From assembly GCA_946965045.2 (NCBI GenBank), contig OX337239.1:930001-994000 (forward strand): DNA of 64,000 nucleotides, given 5' to 3'. The position numbers and the translations under genes were made by a program. Each line of letters opens with the position of its first letter. Within the stretch, counting starts at the first letter, position 1. A model generated the notes under the pieces. That model saw only the letters and a list, made by a program, of their open reading frames with translations, was not told the DNA's origin and ran no database searches. Origin of the DNA: Epithemia pelagica. Lineage: Eukaryota; Bacillariophyta; Bacillariophyceae; Surirellales; Surirellaceae. This document shows, piece by piece, positions 1-11,289 of this stretch.

Positions 1-1310
1 AAGGGCGAGCTGAGGGAGCTACACGAACCATGGAATCGCACAAACCCTTTTCCAGAGAATACATTGAACGAAAGCAAAAAATTCTGGAATCCATTGCCAA
101 GAGAAAGGGAACTCGAATTGCCAATAAGGTGGAACAGCGATGGAAACAAGTAGAGGCATCTGGAGGAGAAGTGAAATTGCCCTTTCGAAAGGAACTACAA
201 AAACCACGCCTGGCCGAACGTGTACCCATTGTACGACGTGCTTTTAAAATGCTTCCGGAAGAAGAATTGATTCTCGATACGACCATGTCCTTTGTTCACG
301 GTATTTTTTATGGACTCTATTCCAAGACCAACGGACCACTGTCCGTTGAGAAAAAGGGGGCATTGATGGATTGGCTCAACTTACTTAGTGTCACGTTGCC
401 CGAGGAGTGGGCCATTCATGATATGATTGAAACCTTGGCTTCCCGCATCCACTGGATATCCAGTAAAGAAGAGAATCTCCATCGTGTGATTCGCGATTTC
501 AAAATCAAACGCAAGGGATGGAGTGCATCCTGTTCGCAAAATGGGGCTGACTCGGGATTTACCTGTGGCTTTTGGAAAATCTTACATACTGTGTCTATTG
601 GTTTGGCACAACATCGAGGAGGTCAAACCTTGATTGATTCTGGAATGCGTCGCCCTAATGCCCGCGTCTTTTCCCCCGCCGATGCTGCCAACATTGTCAA
701 AAAGTATATGGAACACTTTTTCTTGTGCGATTCCTGTACAGACAAGTTCACGGCCATTTACAATGATTGTTCCAGAAATCGGCGATGCGATCGTTTAGCT
801 ACCCATGCCGAGTTGGCCTCCGATGACGACTGGAAGGAAATGGCCAAGTGGTTGTGGGAATTGCACAATGACATTAGTGTTTCTATTGTCAAGGAAAACT
901 CCCAGAAATTCAAGTCTCAAACCAGAAGAACTACGCCATTGATTTCCACATCTCCGTCCCTGGCAACCATTGGTGCCTTGTGGCCAAGTATGGAAGATTG
1001 TTTGAAATGCTTTGGCGACGACGGGTCGTGGAATGAGGATGCCGTCTTTTTGTACTTGGAAATGGAGTATTGGCCCGATCAAGAAGATGCTCGCATGACG
1101 CGATTGTTGCAATTTGACGAGGATTATTACAACAATGGTTGGGCCAGCTTTTCCTTGTTTGTCGTCCTCCTTGTAGTGGGTGCTGTCTTGGGTTATACCC
1201 TGATTCAAAATCGTATTGCCTTGCAAAAAACCATTCTCATGGTTCGAACCACTGCAACCGCCGCCATGGCCGGTGGAGGACGTGTTGGTGGCAGTAAACG
1301 ATCCGAGTAA
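1..1310 (+). CDS. QSOX/Erv-type FAD sulfhydryl oxidase, 5' partial, with C-terminal membrane anchor
   Basis: The C-terminal part of a flavin-linked sulfhydryl oxidase, which makes disulfides in secretory proteins and passes electrons to oxygen. The Erv/ALR fold is visible. Counting from the ATG at 30, FTCGFW is near residue 177, the redox pair CDSC is C233/C236, and a W-x3-HN motif follows. A helical stretch before the Erv domain resembles the QSOX linker. A hydrophobic segment near the end (from WASFSLFVV) looks like the C-terminal anchor typical of QSOX proteins. The frame is open upstream of the ATG to the window edge, so I expect a thioredoxin-like domain outside the window; the ATG at 30 may be internal. 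The stop is at 1308-1310. QSOX rather than a small Erv1 is inferred from the linker and the anchor. Confidence 0.75.
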   Translation, partial: GRAEGATRTMESHKPFSREYIERKQKILESIAKRKGTRIANKVEQRWKQVEASGGEVKLPFRKELQKPRLAERVPIVRRAFKMLPEEELILDTTMSFVHGIFYGLYSKTNGPLSVEKKGALMDWLNLLSVTLPEEWAIHDMIETLASRIHWISSKEENLHRVIRDFKIKRKGWSASCSQNGADSGFTCGFWKILHTVSIGLAQHRGGQTLIDSGMRRPNARVFSPADAANIVKKYMEHFFLCDSCTDKFTAIYNDCSRNRRCDRLATHAELASDDDWKEMAKWLWELHNDISVSIVKENSQKFKSQTRRTTPLISTSPSLATIGALWPSMEDCLKCFGDDGSWNEDAVFLYLEMEYWPDQEDARMTRLLQFDEDYYNNGWASFSLFVVLLVVGAVLGYTLIQNRIALQKTILMVRTTATAAMAGGGRVGGSKRSE

Positions 1311-1757
1311 TCGTGGCAAGACAGGACCCTGGGTCTTTACACAACAATTGTTAAAACTTAAGAAAAAACAGTCCATGAGGGAAGATTGGGAACAGGGAGT
1401 GATTGATTCTACGCTGATTGTTCGACATCTCTCTCTCCAAGGGTAAAACAAGCCAGTAATACATTTTATAGTTCAAATGTAGAAACCTTTAGCTTTTGTC
1501 ATGAGCAGTGTTTGATTCATTCTTTTCCCGTGAGTGATAACTATGTGTATCTAACTATTTTTTTTATCGTTAGGGTGTCTTATTGCATTTCCGTGATATG
1601 GGAGAGTAAATGCGAGCGTGTTGATGATACTATCTATGTGTTAGTCGATGGCCGTTGCTCCGAACAACAGCCCCTGGCCACACACAAAGAAGAAATGGAG
1701 AAGGAGGGAGGGAGGGATGTGTGGTTTGACATTTCACTCTTGGAAAGGAAGGCATTC
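1311..1757. other. Intergenic region
   Basis: Lies between the sulfhydryl oxidase stop and the convergent symporter gene. I see no supported gene or repeat; it is probably two 3' UTRs. Confidence 0.5.
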
Positions 1758-3191
1758 CTAAACAATCGTCGTTTTCCTCGTCTCGTCCGCTGCTTCTGGA
1801 ATGGGTTCGTACTCGGCTTTGGGAACCGCGTCTTCGTAGTTGGTACTAATCACGGTACAAATGTTTTCGTCGGAGGGTGCCTTGGTCCATCCCAGTTTCC
1901 ATGCCACGACGCAGTACAATCCCAAAATGGCAGCTTCCAAAATGCCATAATACAATGGGACACCCAGGGCTTCGGCCAATTGGGCACCCGAAAAGGCCGT
2001 AATGGCAATGGAAGTCGCAATACCAGTATTTTGATAACAGCATTCCACCGAGACCGTCCTAGAAGAATAGTAGAGATATGAATCCATCCATCCAACCATG
2101 TTCCCCAAACATAAACGAAACATTCGTCAGAGACATATATACAGACCCCCCATCGGCACGACGAACCACCACTACTTACACGCATTCGGGTTTTTGCAAG
2201 CCAAAATAGGTGGACAAGACATTGGACACGACGAGTCCCATGACAATGGGTGCAGCAACACCGACATAAAATTGCCATTCTCGTCCCAACAAATCGGATT
2301 CGGTATCACTGCTGCAGACGGTGAAGGAAAAAATGACCAAGGACAAGCCTGCCAAGTTGCCAATCTATAGAAAATACACACAAACAAATCAACCAGCAAC
2401 AATAACAACAAGAACAGCAGAACAATTAGTGGAAGACTGACCCAACTGGCCAATACTAGGGAGATCCATTCGATGTACCACGGAATTGGAACAGATTCGG
2501 CTGGTCCTGTGAAATCGACACGCACCTTATTGGCCAAGGTGGAGAAGGCGGGCCACGTAATGGTCGCGGCACAGGCCAAGCCCAATCCAATGGCGGAAAT
2601 GACAATAAAGAGAGAGAGGAACAAGACTTCCCAATCCAGGGCCTCCACGACATTGGCCTCATAGGCTTGATTGGCATACAAGACCAGATTGACGGGTAAC
2701 ATGAGAATGGAAAGCAAAGTGGAAATGGTGGTCATGGTCACACTGAGAGCCAAATCGGCATTGAACATGCTACACCACCAATTGGAATAACTTCCGCCTG
2801 GACTACTCGTGACCACCAACAGGGTAATGCCCATGGTTTCATCCAAATCCAATACCTTGACCGTCACAAACCCCAACAAGGGCAAAATGACAAATTGCAA
2901 GACGACACCCGTCAAAATGGCCTTGGTATTTTTCAATTGCGATTGCAAACTATCCGTCCGAACTGTGGCGCTCATGCCAAAGACCAACAAAAATAAGAGC
3001 AGGTTGCCCACGAGCTCGAGGGGGAACAAATTTTGTTCCATTTCTTCTTCGGACCACGACATGATGAAGGATTGGGGTTGTTGGGACCTAAGTGTGTTTT
3101 CAAGAGAGACCATGATGACAAAGGAAGCCACCGACATTGAAACAAGAGGTGAGTGAGACGCCGACAAGGAAGAACGAGAAATCACCAACAA
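1758..3191 (-). CDS. SLC10-like bile acid:sodium symporter family transporter (3 exons)
   Basis: A multipass transporter of the SBF/SLC10 family. Exons on the minus strand are 3191-2442, 2364-2180 and 2058-1758, giving about 411 residues. Intron 1 (gtcagt...ctatag, 77 nt) is phase 0 and intron 2 (gtaagt...ctag, 121 nt) is phase 2. Splicing joins the hydrophobic core to the family hallmark ECCYQNTGIA in exon 3. An SSPGG stretch in exon 1 matches the usual substrate/sodium region. The N-terminus has several in-frame ATGs (3191 and later), and a hydrophobic stretch near residue 20 could be a signal peptide, so the start is uncertain. The family moves organic anions with sodium; the substrate, and whether it lies in the plasma or a plastid membrane (as for BASS proteins), cannot be read from the sequence. 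Confidence 0.85.
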
Positions 3192-3556
3192 ATGACACAG
3201 CCCGTCGAGAGATTCCAGACCAAAACGGACTCATCAAAACCATTGTCCACAAACCAACAAGGTGACACTTACCACTTTTCTTTTACACGCCGTCACAGAG
3301 ATGCCTCTCTCTCTCTCTCGGTCTTTCCTCTTTCGCTGGTTTGGGTTTGTTGCCAAGTTTCCAAGGAAGCAACGATCATTGGTCCTGGTATCTTTTCAGT
3401 CCTGGATATACTATGGACTGTAAAGTTGTAAGTCCTGGGTGTGACTCAGCGTGCGCCGCCTTTTCCCTTGCGTCTTGCGTTGGACGAAGGGGTCGCGTAT
3501 AAGACGCGCTACGCAGGTTCGCTTCTCCCTCCACTTTCTGCCGATACAACACTGAG
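3192..3556. other. Divergent intergenic region
   Basis: Separates the minus-strand symporter from the plus-strand gene at 3557, so it should hold both promoters. A short CT repeat lies near 3305-3321. No motif is convincing enough to name. Confidence 0.4.
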
Positions 3557-4876
3557 ATGACAATGCTGAAGATGACAACAACAACAACAACCACCACCAC
3601 CACCACCACCACCACCACAACCACAACACCCAGACCATTTATCGCTATCCTTGTCTATTCTTGGTGTCTCATCCTTTCTACCAAGACGGTAGGTGTTGAT
3701 GGGTACGCGTCCTTTTTGACGCAAAGTACCGAGAGTTGTGCCTTGACCTTGGATACCAATGCGCGAATCATGAATCAATTGGTGCAAGGGCCATCTCGCA
3801 AACCACCCTTGAAACTCGAACTGACTGTACCGTCATTGTCCGGTTGGGTATTGGACTTTTCTCAACCTCCTGAAAATGCGACAATTCCCTCTCCCCAAGA
3901 ATTGCAGCAGCATCCTCGTCATCGTCGATCCTCTTCCCCTGCCCTGTTCCAACCCGTGTCCTTACAACTACCAGCAGGGACCAGTAGTAGTAGTAGTATT
4001 CCTTCTTCTCTGGCCTTGCAAGTACGAGTCGTTTCCATGGTGCCTCCTTCCTCCTCCACGGCTGGTGGTGGTGGTGGGGATGACACGTGGGAAGAAGATC
4101 CTGGTACGGATTATCAATTTGTCTTGCAATTGGGAACCGACAGTCCAGCACACTTTCCAAAAGGAGAATGTCCCGGCCAAAAACGCATTACCGGACAAGG
4201 AGGATCAGATGTCGTTTCTGTACAACTCGCCCTTTCCACAGACAACGAAAACAGCAATAACAACAACAATAACAAGGATAGGGTGGTGGAATTGTGGGGG
4301 GCCTGGGCGGCCGGATACCAAGCCGTCCAACTCTTACAGGGATTTCGCATTGTCCTGGTCTACAATCATCAAGACAACGACAAGGACCAGAACAACATAA
4401 AGAAGGAGGCAGCAGTGAAGGATGGCACGATGACCATGACAACCAATCATGAGGATGAAAACAGTCGTACTTTTCATGAAGACACAGCAAACAGGGTGGT
4501 GGAGCAACGGCAATTATCGTCCATCCAACAAGCCAAAACGGACCATTCACAACAACAACAACAACAAGACGAAGAAGCACGACGGCGACAGCAATTGGAG
4601 GATACGATTCAACACGATTTGCGCTCTCATTTGGATTCTGCTAACCAACAACAAGAAGGGCAACAACGAGCCAAGGATCACACGAAACAACGAGAAGAAC
4701 AACAACAAGACGAGGACGAGGAACCACCCTTGACGGCCGTGATTCAATGGCAAGATTCTTCCTTTACCTTGGGATTGCTCATTTTAGTGGGAGGTATTTA
4801 TGGAACTATTCTTTTCAGTACAATCTTCGAGAAGATCAAGGGAGGAGGTGTTTGGAATCAACTCAAACGACGATGA
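3557..4876 (+). CDS. Predicted type I secretory membrane protein, function unknown
   Basis: 439 residues from the ATG at 3557. After an ACA/ACC-encoded threonine run (residues 7-24) a hydrophobic segment could be a signal peptide. The putative lumenal domain, about residues 50-270, has two visible cysteines (in a CALTL and an ECPGQ context) and an alternating hydrophobic pattern suggesting beta structure. A long Q/N/D/E-rich linker with charged runs follows. One transmembrane helix near residues 402-424 is followed by a short basic tail ending KRR. This topology suits an ER or Golgi membrane protein. I do not recognise the family; a DOMON-like or ER-complex subunit fold is possible but unsupported. 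Confidence 0.6.
   Translation: MTMLKMTTTTTTTTTTTTTTTTTTPRPFIAILVYSWCLILSTKTVGVDGYASFLTQSTESCALTLDTNARIMNQLVQGPSRKPPLKLELTVPSLSGWVLDFSQPPENATIPSPQELQQHPRHRRSSSPALFQPVSLQLPAGTSSSSSIPSSLALQVRVVSMVPPSSSTAGGGGGDDTWEEDPGTDYQFVLQLGTDSPAHFPKGECPGQKRITGQGGSDVVSVQLALSTDNENSNNNNNNKDRVVELWGAWAAGYQAVQLLQGFRIVLVYNHQDNDKDQNNIKKEAAVKDGTMTMTTNHEDENSRTFHEDTANRVVEQRQLSSIQQAKTDHSQQQQQQDEEARRRQQLEDTIQHDLRSHLDSANQQQEGQQRAKDHTKQREEQQQDEDEEPPLTAVIQWQDSSFTLGLLILVGGIYGTILFSTIFEKIKGGGVWNQLKRR
3572..3632 (+). repeat. ACA/ACC trinucleotide microsatellite in the coding start
   Basis: About 20 threonine codons in a row, first ACA then ACC, just after the start codon of the gene at 3557. Tract length may vary between alleles and is prone to assembly error. 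Confidence 0.85.
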
Positions 4877-5475
4877 CAACGGTACACAAACTTGAAAGTT
4901 GCAGTTGTTGTTGTTGTGTTGGTACAGTGTGGGTGTAATGTTCTCTTCTTCTGGGTTCGAACCCACACAAATACCAGACTGAAATTCCCATCATTTGGTC
5001 CACAACACAACAACAACCGAGTTGTATCTTTATCTCATTGTGTTCCTTGTTTCGCAAACATCGACCTCGTTGAGACTGCCATCCAGGGTTGTGGGCCATG
5101 GTTTAAGGGTGTGAGTGTTGTCGTTTCCTTTTTTAGTTCCTAATCAACCCACATCAACCACCCGTGCCTTTTCCGATGACCAATGATTCAATGCACCTGG
5201 TTCTCTGGATCGCAACAGTCCTAACAGATTACTTTGATCCGATAAGGCCTCATGTCAATGTGTTTGTTCTTCTCCAACGGATCGACTACACACGAGACTC
5301 TATGTTCGTACAACCAAGATTTATGTTTCTAGTAGACTATAATTCTGGGAGTTGCCGCTTGTAGTCGGCGGATTCAGTGGATAGCAGATACCCGATATGC
5401 AACACAGACAGAAAATGGTGCAACGACGAGATACGATTGGGGCGGCCATAAAAAACGTGATTGTCTCCTGTTGGC
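4877..5475. other. Intergenic region
   Basis: Lies between two convergent genes. I see no supported gene. A self-complementary GGTTCGAACC near 4955-4970 resembles a T-arm but has no tRNA around it. Confidence 0.4.
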
Positions 5476-7258
5476 TTAGTTCTTTTGACTTTCGTCATGG
5501 AGTTTCTTGAGCAAAAAGATGGAACTCAAGGAATCCTGTACGGCGGCATCGGGCGTGGACGCTCCCGACGTGACCCCCATGATTATTTCCTTGTCCAAAT
5601 TTTCGATAAAGGGCTCCGTGACAATTTCTCCCGTTACGGTACGGTGCGTAATGGTATTGTCGGCACCGACGCATTCAGCCCGGTTAATGTGAAAGGATCG
5701 AATGCCCGCATGCTCTGGAATTTCAAGCAAGTGGGCCGTATTGGAAGAGTCCCATCCACCAATGACAAGGATGAAATCCAATTTGTATTCCTCCGAGTTT
5801 TCTACCAATTCGTGTATCGCATCTTGTCGTTCCTGTCAAATGTGGCATTGAGAACGGTTGTTATGAGTGTTAATGGCATGAGAAAAGAAACGAGAAGTCA
5901 GACCAAGCTCCACCGCGAATCATTCAATATGCTTAGGAACAACATACCTGAGTAGCATCACAAATCGTATCAAATTCCATGTAATGGTTTTTGGATTCCA
6001 CAGGTCCATACTTTTTCATCATGGCCTTTTGGAACAACTGACCAATTGCTCTCGTTTCTTTCTTGTACATTGTAGTTTGGTTCGCCAGACCAACCTTTTT
6101 GAGCATGGTGTCAGGGTCAAATCCCTCACTAATAGCCTTGGAAAAGTATTTCAAAAAGGCTTCCTTGTCTCCTCCGTTCACAATGTAGTCAGCCACCATT
6201 TCGGCTTCCTCCATGTTTTTGACGCAGATGAAATCTTCGCAAAACGAAATGGTCGCGATGGTTTCTTCGTGTCCATATTTTCCGTGAATGATGGACGTCA
6301 ATCCCTCTTTCTGATGCTTGTCAACTGTATTCCACACTTTGGAAACCCAGGGACAGGTGGTATCTACAACCTCCACATTCTATACAGGCAACGCAACAAC
6401 ACAACATTTCAGCATCACATGCTTGCGAAAATCCAGGGCAGCGTCCTATCAAACACATATTGTCCAAGCAGACACTACTCTTTCTCGTTCTCACGTACCA
6501 TTTTATCAAAGTAGTCCATCTCTTCGTACGAGGCACCAAAGGCCGGAAGAATGACGACATCGCCATTCTTGACAGGTTCAAAGTCTTTCTCCCCAGATCC
6601 CTTCTTTTCAATGAACTTGACATCCATGGCTTGCAACTTGTCATTGACTTCGGGGTTGTGAATCAATTCGTTGGTAATATGAATCTGTCGATCCGGAAAG
6701 TGGTCCACAGCTTCATACGCCAAGGCAATGGATCGCTCTACACCCCAGCAGAATCCAAAATCCTATCAACACACACACAAGAGATAAAGCGACACGAACC
6801 AAAGAAAAGGACAGCAAACAGTATCCGTCAGAAACGAATGGCATCGACAAGTTGGTTGACCCCATCCGTATGCATGCATTAATAGATCAGTTCAAGTGCC
6901 AGAGGCTGCGTACCTTGGCCAAATAGACTTTGACTCCATCTTTCTCCATGACGTAATTGCTGGATCGCAACTCTTTCACCAACGGGGATTCATATTCGCC
7001 CGCCATGCGATCTTCCACTTGTTCTCGCACCTCCTTGAATCCACGACGATGGAATTGCGAGGATTTCATCATTCGCAAACGTTCTTCCTTTTTCGTGTTT
7101 CGCGACTCTGCTGCAGCAGTCGCTTCATCTTGATCGGTGGCCGACGACTGCCTCAAGGCGATTGTCACGTGTGTTGCGGATTGTGGACGAAAGGCCAACG
7201 GTTGGTGAAAGGCCGACGCCGAGGAGAGGGTCAATATTGTGGCAAGAGAGAATTTCAT
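5476..7258 (-). CDS. ispH: 4-hydroxy-3-methylbut-2-enyl diphosphate reductase, plastid (4 exons)
   Basis: IspH/LytB catalyses the last step of the plastid MEP pathway, reducing HMBPP to IPP and DMAPP with a [4Fe-4S] cluster. Exons on the minus strand are 7258-6914, 6762-6499, 6379-5948 and 5832-5476. All three introns (151, 119 and 115 nt) are phase 0, and the product is about 465 residues. Cluster cysteines are visible as C120 (GFCWGVERS), C212 ([10 protein letters not shown]) and C343 (TICDATQERQD, spanning the last junction). The start MKFSLATIL gives a signal peptide ending in ASAF followed by a Ser/Thr-rich stretch, the diatom plastid presequence pattern. An ATG-less in-frame stretch lies just upstream, so 7258 is preferred. 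Electrons probably come from plastid ferredoxin (family knowledge). Confidence 0.95.
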
Positions 7259-9250
7259 GATTGTGTTGCTATAGAGAGATAAGTTGATCACCAAGTATAC
7301 CAATCAGTGTGGTCTTCTTTCAGTGTTGTTGTTGTTTGTAGTGGCGGGTGGGGGACGAAGGTCAATGGGAATGGATACCTCTGACCAATAATCTCTTTCC
7401 TGACGAGGGAAACGCGTACAAATCTGCAAGTGGTTGAAGGATATGATGTATTGCAGATTCGAGACGCATCGCTCGCACTTTTTCACATCACTTGTCCACT
7501 CATCATCGTGGCGAGAGCTGGAGGGAACGAGATCGGTCGCTGGGCAATAGCACACCGCGACTCAAATTCCGATCGATGTTCTTCCACACACGTCAGCAAG
7601 ACGTCAGCAGCGACTGACGAGGGAAAGCTCCTGGCGGGACAAAATTAACCCTCTTCCGATCACGATATCGCTACTAGAGAGATCTACTATTGTATGGTAC
7701 TCCTAGCTCTAGAGGCCTCTGGGCTGGGCCGCCTTCAAGGCGGACGTAGGAGTATGTTCTACAAAATGAGCACCTAAATTGAACCGGCCATCCGGCCATC
7801 TGCATGAAAAGGGATTCGAGGTCGCTTCGTCCATTACAATCACCGTCTCTTGGCTAGGCTAGTCTCTGTCGAACCTCACTACGCGGCAGGTGTGTTCTTC
7901 TTCTTGGTGTTTCTTTGGCTCGAAACGAAACATCCACTCAATGCTCTTCATGGAAAAATTTTCATCGTGCAAAGACAATGGCATTACATTTACATCCCTC
8001 GGTGAAACACGCTCATGTTTCACACTTGTGCAGTATCTCGGTCGTCCCTCTCCTCTTTGTACAATTGCTGGCTTCCCTCCGACATTTCTATAGTGCTGTG
8101 GTTGGATCGATGAGACAAGTGGAGGGTAGCCTATGCTGGAATGGTGACACAGGTATTACCAGCAACTGTACATATCCATGTGAGCAACGAGCACTCGCAA
8201 CCTTCATGATCCGTTCAAGCCTCCTGGATCCTCGGCGACGCCCTCTTCACAGCATTTCCAGCATTTCCCCAACCGCGGCTCGATACAAGCCTTCTGTGAT
8301 TCCGACTTCTGACGTGGAAGCAGAGCTTGCGGACTTCCTCTCCTCTCTCACAAAGAAGGTCTATCAAACTCAAAACCCAGCTATTGCAATATCAAAATTT
8401 TGATCCCTCGATCGGAACTCCCTCTTCCTTTGCATGTAGCTCTCTACGAACAACGAACAGAGCAGCAGGAAGAATGGCGAGACTTTCCCTGTTATTGGAT
8501 GGGAAAGAAAAGGAACATCATGAAATTTTGTTGAGAACCTGGAGCGGGCCTTTGCCCTTTGCGCTTCGCTGATTATTACATTTCAGCGTGTCCGATCATG
8601 GTGGAATATAACGAAATACCATCGTATAGCCATCTCATCCCGCTGAAGACTGAAGATGAGAAATGGTTCCGAATGGTCATTCGAAAAAATAATGCCGATC
8701 GCAGACACGGCCCATGACGATTCAAGATCGATCCCGTATCACGCTCTTCTACAATATATCCGTCCTTTGCACGCAGGCAGACTCGCAAAGTCCGCGCGCA
8801 TCCTTAAACATTTCCGTTGATACACGCCAGCCCAAAATAGAATCAGGTTCTTTTCCTGTTCGTTAGCGGAATATTATGGTGAGGCATGCTGCATCAAAGT
8901 TTGGTGCCAATGAATAATTATACGTGATGAGGGCTACTTACGGAAGGCTCTCTTTATGGAGGGGCAAATGATAATTGCCTCACAAAAGTACTTACAGAGC
9001 TGAAATTTTAATGCGCATGTCGATGGCGCAAAGACCTGCTGCCAAAAAAGAACATCCTGTCACGCTTTGAGATATCGATTTTGTCACAAAAACAGATTGG
9101 ACCTTTGCCCTCTTTGCCCTCTTACGGCCATTTCCATCATAGAGCGGACAATCCTCTGTTCTCAATCACTCGATTGATCTGTGGCACCACAGATAAAGTC
9201 GCAAAGTGCCTAAGAGTCTTTTTTCGTTTAAAGAAAACAGTCGATCGACA
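7259..9250. other. Two-kilobase intergenic region
   Basis: No open frame here looks like a real protein; the longer ones lack recognisable motifs and look like chance frames. A perfect short inverted repeat (CCGCCTT/AAGGCGG) lies at 7729-7743. The 3' end must hold the promoter of the silicic acid transporter-like gene, but I cannot name elements in it. Confidence 0.4.
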
Positions 9251-11023
9251 ATGACGAGCACAGTCCAAACTCTTTCATCTTCACCGTCCAAGAAAGAACA
9301 TCAGGACCCCTCTACATTGAATCAAGCTGAACTAGCGCCTGGAGTTCCACACTTTTCGATGCCAGGAGCGGATGAAGGACCTTTTCACCACCACCTTCAA
9401 CTACAGGACCTTGAAGCTGGTGGAGGAACATCGGAATCATCGGACGACGCTTGCAGTCAAGACGAACGAAACATCCACCACGAGAGTTCCGGTCATTCGC
9501 ATTCTTTTCGAACTGACCATGACAAGACATGGCGGAAAGTGCATCCTTTTACAGCCATGAAGCATATCTTGTCTCTCGCCCTCACATGTTTTTGTGTAGT
9601 GGTAGTGTCGGCCGCCATTTTTACCAAGCAAACCACCGCCACAGGAGAGAAAAATGTTCATCCAGTCTTGGCCTACATTGTATTTTGGGGTCTTATTCTG
9701 TGGCTTGCTCTCATGGAAGGCGGTCTTAATTGCATGGTGGGTCTCAAACCGATTGACAAGTCCCTCTACATGAACAGCCACACGAGAACATACAAGTGCA
9801 CTACCCTCGCCCATCATGGCGACAATCTTGAACGATTCATAGTGGGACGACAGTACCTCGACCTCATGTGCGTCTTTTTGACTAGCTTTATGGTGTCCAC
9901 AGTGGAAGATGCTTCTGTACTGGGACTCCCTTCTATTGTCAATGAGATTTTCCTGGATGCCGGAGTCGCTGTCATTTTGGTAACGATAATCTTTGGTCAG
10001 CTGATTGCGCAAATCAACGCTGCTCATTCCATGCTCGACTACATGAACAACTACGTGATGCTTGTTATTACCTACGTGGCATTGGCAGTGGAAGCTTCGG
10101 GAATTCTTCATGCCGTGTATTTGGTGCAAATATTTTTTTCTCGCATCTCAGGCAAACAAATTGAATCCAACGAGCCATCCAAGACTACCTGGCAACGAGT
10201 AGGGTTTTGGGCTCGCATTACCCTGAGTGTCACGATATTAATCGTGGCGTTTGTTGTCTCCTTTACCGCTCTGTTTCAAAACAATACGACCATGTGGGAT
10301 GGCGTACCTCCAGCGGCTTCGGTGCTCCTCTTATTTGCGCTCATTGGAATCACTGGAATCATGGAAGGCTTGCAGATTGCGTTCTTTGCTGTCGCACATT
10401 TACCTGCCGAACAAATTGAACGCAACGCTTCCGCAAAATACAACTGTGACTTGGTCTTTCGCAAGTCAAGCACTAACTTGCAAGCGTTCTTGGTGGGAAG
10501 ACAAATATTTCAAACCGTTGTCATGTTTGTCATTGCGAGAATCATCACCGTTGAAATGAAAGAAGGAGAGGGTAACTTGTTTGGTGTCAGTGATGGTATG
10601 CAAGCTTTTTTCGAGACGGGTGTATTGGGGGCACTCTTGTCGACCATTGTGGCATCTCTTAGCTGGCGAGTCTTGGCGAGTTCCTTTCCAATGGTCTTTT
10701 TGGCCAATCCTTTGTCCACGCTCATTATCAGGTTCTGTCTGTTTGTGGAATGGACGGGCATCTGTTACTCGTCGTGGTTTTTCGCTTGTATACATTACAG
10801 ACTTGCTCGATTCCAAGACGACGTATCCTACATTGGTTCTGCCGCAGCCGCTCAATCCAATGAATTGAAGTCTGACTCTCAAACACAACCGGGAACACCC
10901 GCCAGCTCTACGGCATCGGAAGAGACGGAAGAAGAGGGACATGATGTTTTTGATCCAGAGAATGGACAGCCCATGTCCCCAGTCCCTCCCTTTGTTTTGG
11001 GAGAGTCACATTCCGAATCATGA
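9251..11023 (+). CDS. SIT: Silicic acid transporter (SIT) family protein
   Basis: 590 residues from the ATG at 9251; an in-frame ATG at 9206 would add 15. About ten hydrophobic helices form two similar halves, as in diatom SITs, which bring silicic acid into the cell for frustule formation. Each half should carry an EGXQ plus GRQ motif pair. The second half has both (EGLQ 372-375, GRQ 416-418). The first half has GRQ at 199-201, but its EGXQ position reads EGGL (156-159). Other stretches fit my memory of SIT C-terminal halves, such as FGVSDGMQAFFETG. The N-terminal ~90 residues and the C-terminal ~50 (Ser/Glu-rich) are hydrophilic, and I see no clear C-terminal coiled coil. No intron. A SIT-related paralogue of altered function is possible because of the motif change. 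Confidence 0.85.
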   Translation: MTSTVQTLSSSPSKKEHQDPSTLNQAELAPGVPHFSMPGADEGPFHHHLQLQDLEAGGGTSESSDDACSQDERNIHHESSGHSHSFRTDHDKTWRKVHPFTAMKHILSLALTCFCVVVVSAAIFTKQTTATGEKNVHPVLAYIVFWGLILWLALMEGGLNCMVGLKPIDKSLYMNSHTRTYKCTTLAHHGDNLERFIVGRQYLDLMCVFLTSFMVSTVEDASVLGLPSIVNEIFLDAGVAVILVTIIFGQLIAQINAAHSMLDYMNNYVMLVITYVALAVEASGILHAVYLVQIFFSRISGKQIESNEPSKTTWQRVGFWARITLSVTILIVAFVVSFTALFQNNTTMWDGVPPAASVLLLFALIGITGIMEGLQIAFFAVAHLPAEQIERNASAKYNCDLVFRKSSTNLQAFLVGRQIFQTVVMFVIARIITVEMKEGEGNLFGVSDGMQAFFETGVLGALLSTIVASLSWRVLASSFPMVFLANPLSTLIIRFCLFVEWTGICYSSWFFACIHYRLARFQDDVSYIGSAAAAQSNELKSDSQTQPGTPASSTASEETEEEGHDVFDPENGQPMSPVPPFVLGESHSES

Positions 11024-11289
11024 CAAGGTGAACGGGAATTATCGTCCGCGCGACACTCGCTGAAAACAATTGTATAATATATTGAACTAGTAGAACTTGG
11101 CGGTTCAACTGCTATCTTATTTTCTTTTTTTCGATGACCTATAGAATATAAAAGGATCGGCTTCGACAACAAGGCGCACGCAATATATATTAATGTTTTA
11201 TTCAAAATGCCAATCTATACTTTAGCGAAGGACCAGACCTTGGTACACCACTGTCACACGGAGCCGGTATCGACATTTTGGACTGTTGT

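Noticed and set aside
4950-4975. Possible tRNA T-arm (GGTTCGAACC)
   Set aside because: No acceptor, D or anticodon stem pairs around it.
7890-8572. Overlapping open frames of 67-162 codons
   Set aside because: No recognisable motif, no consistent hydrophobic or repeat pattern, and they overlap each other in different frames.
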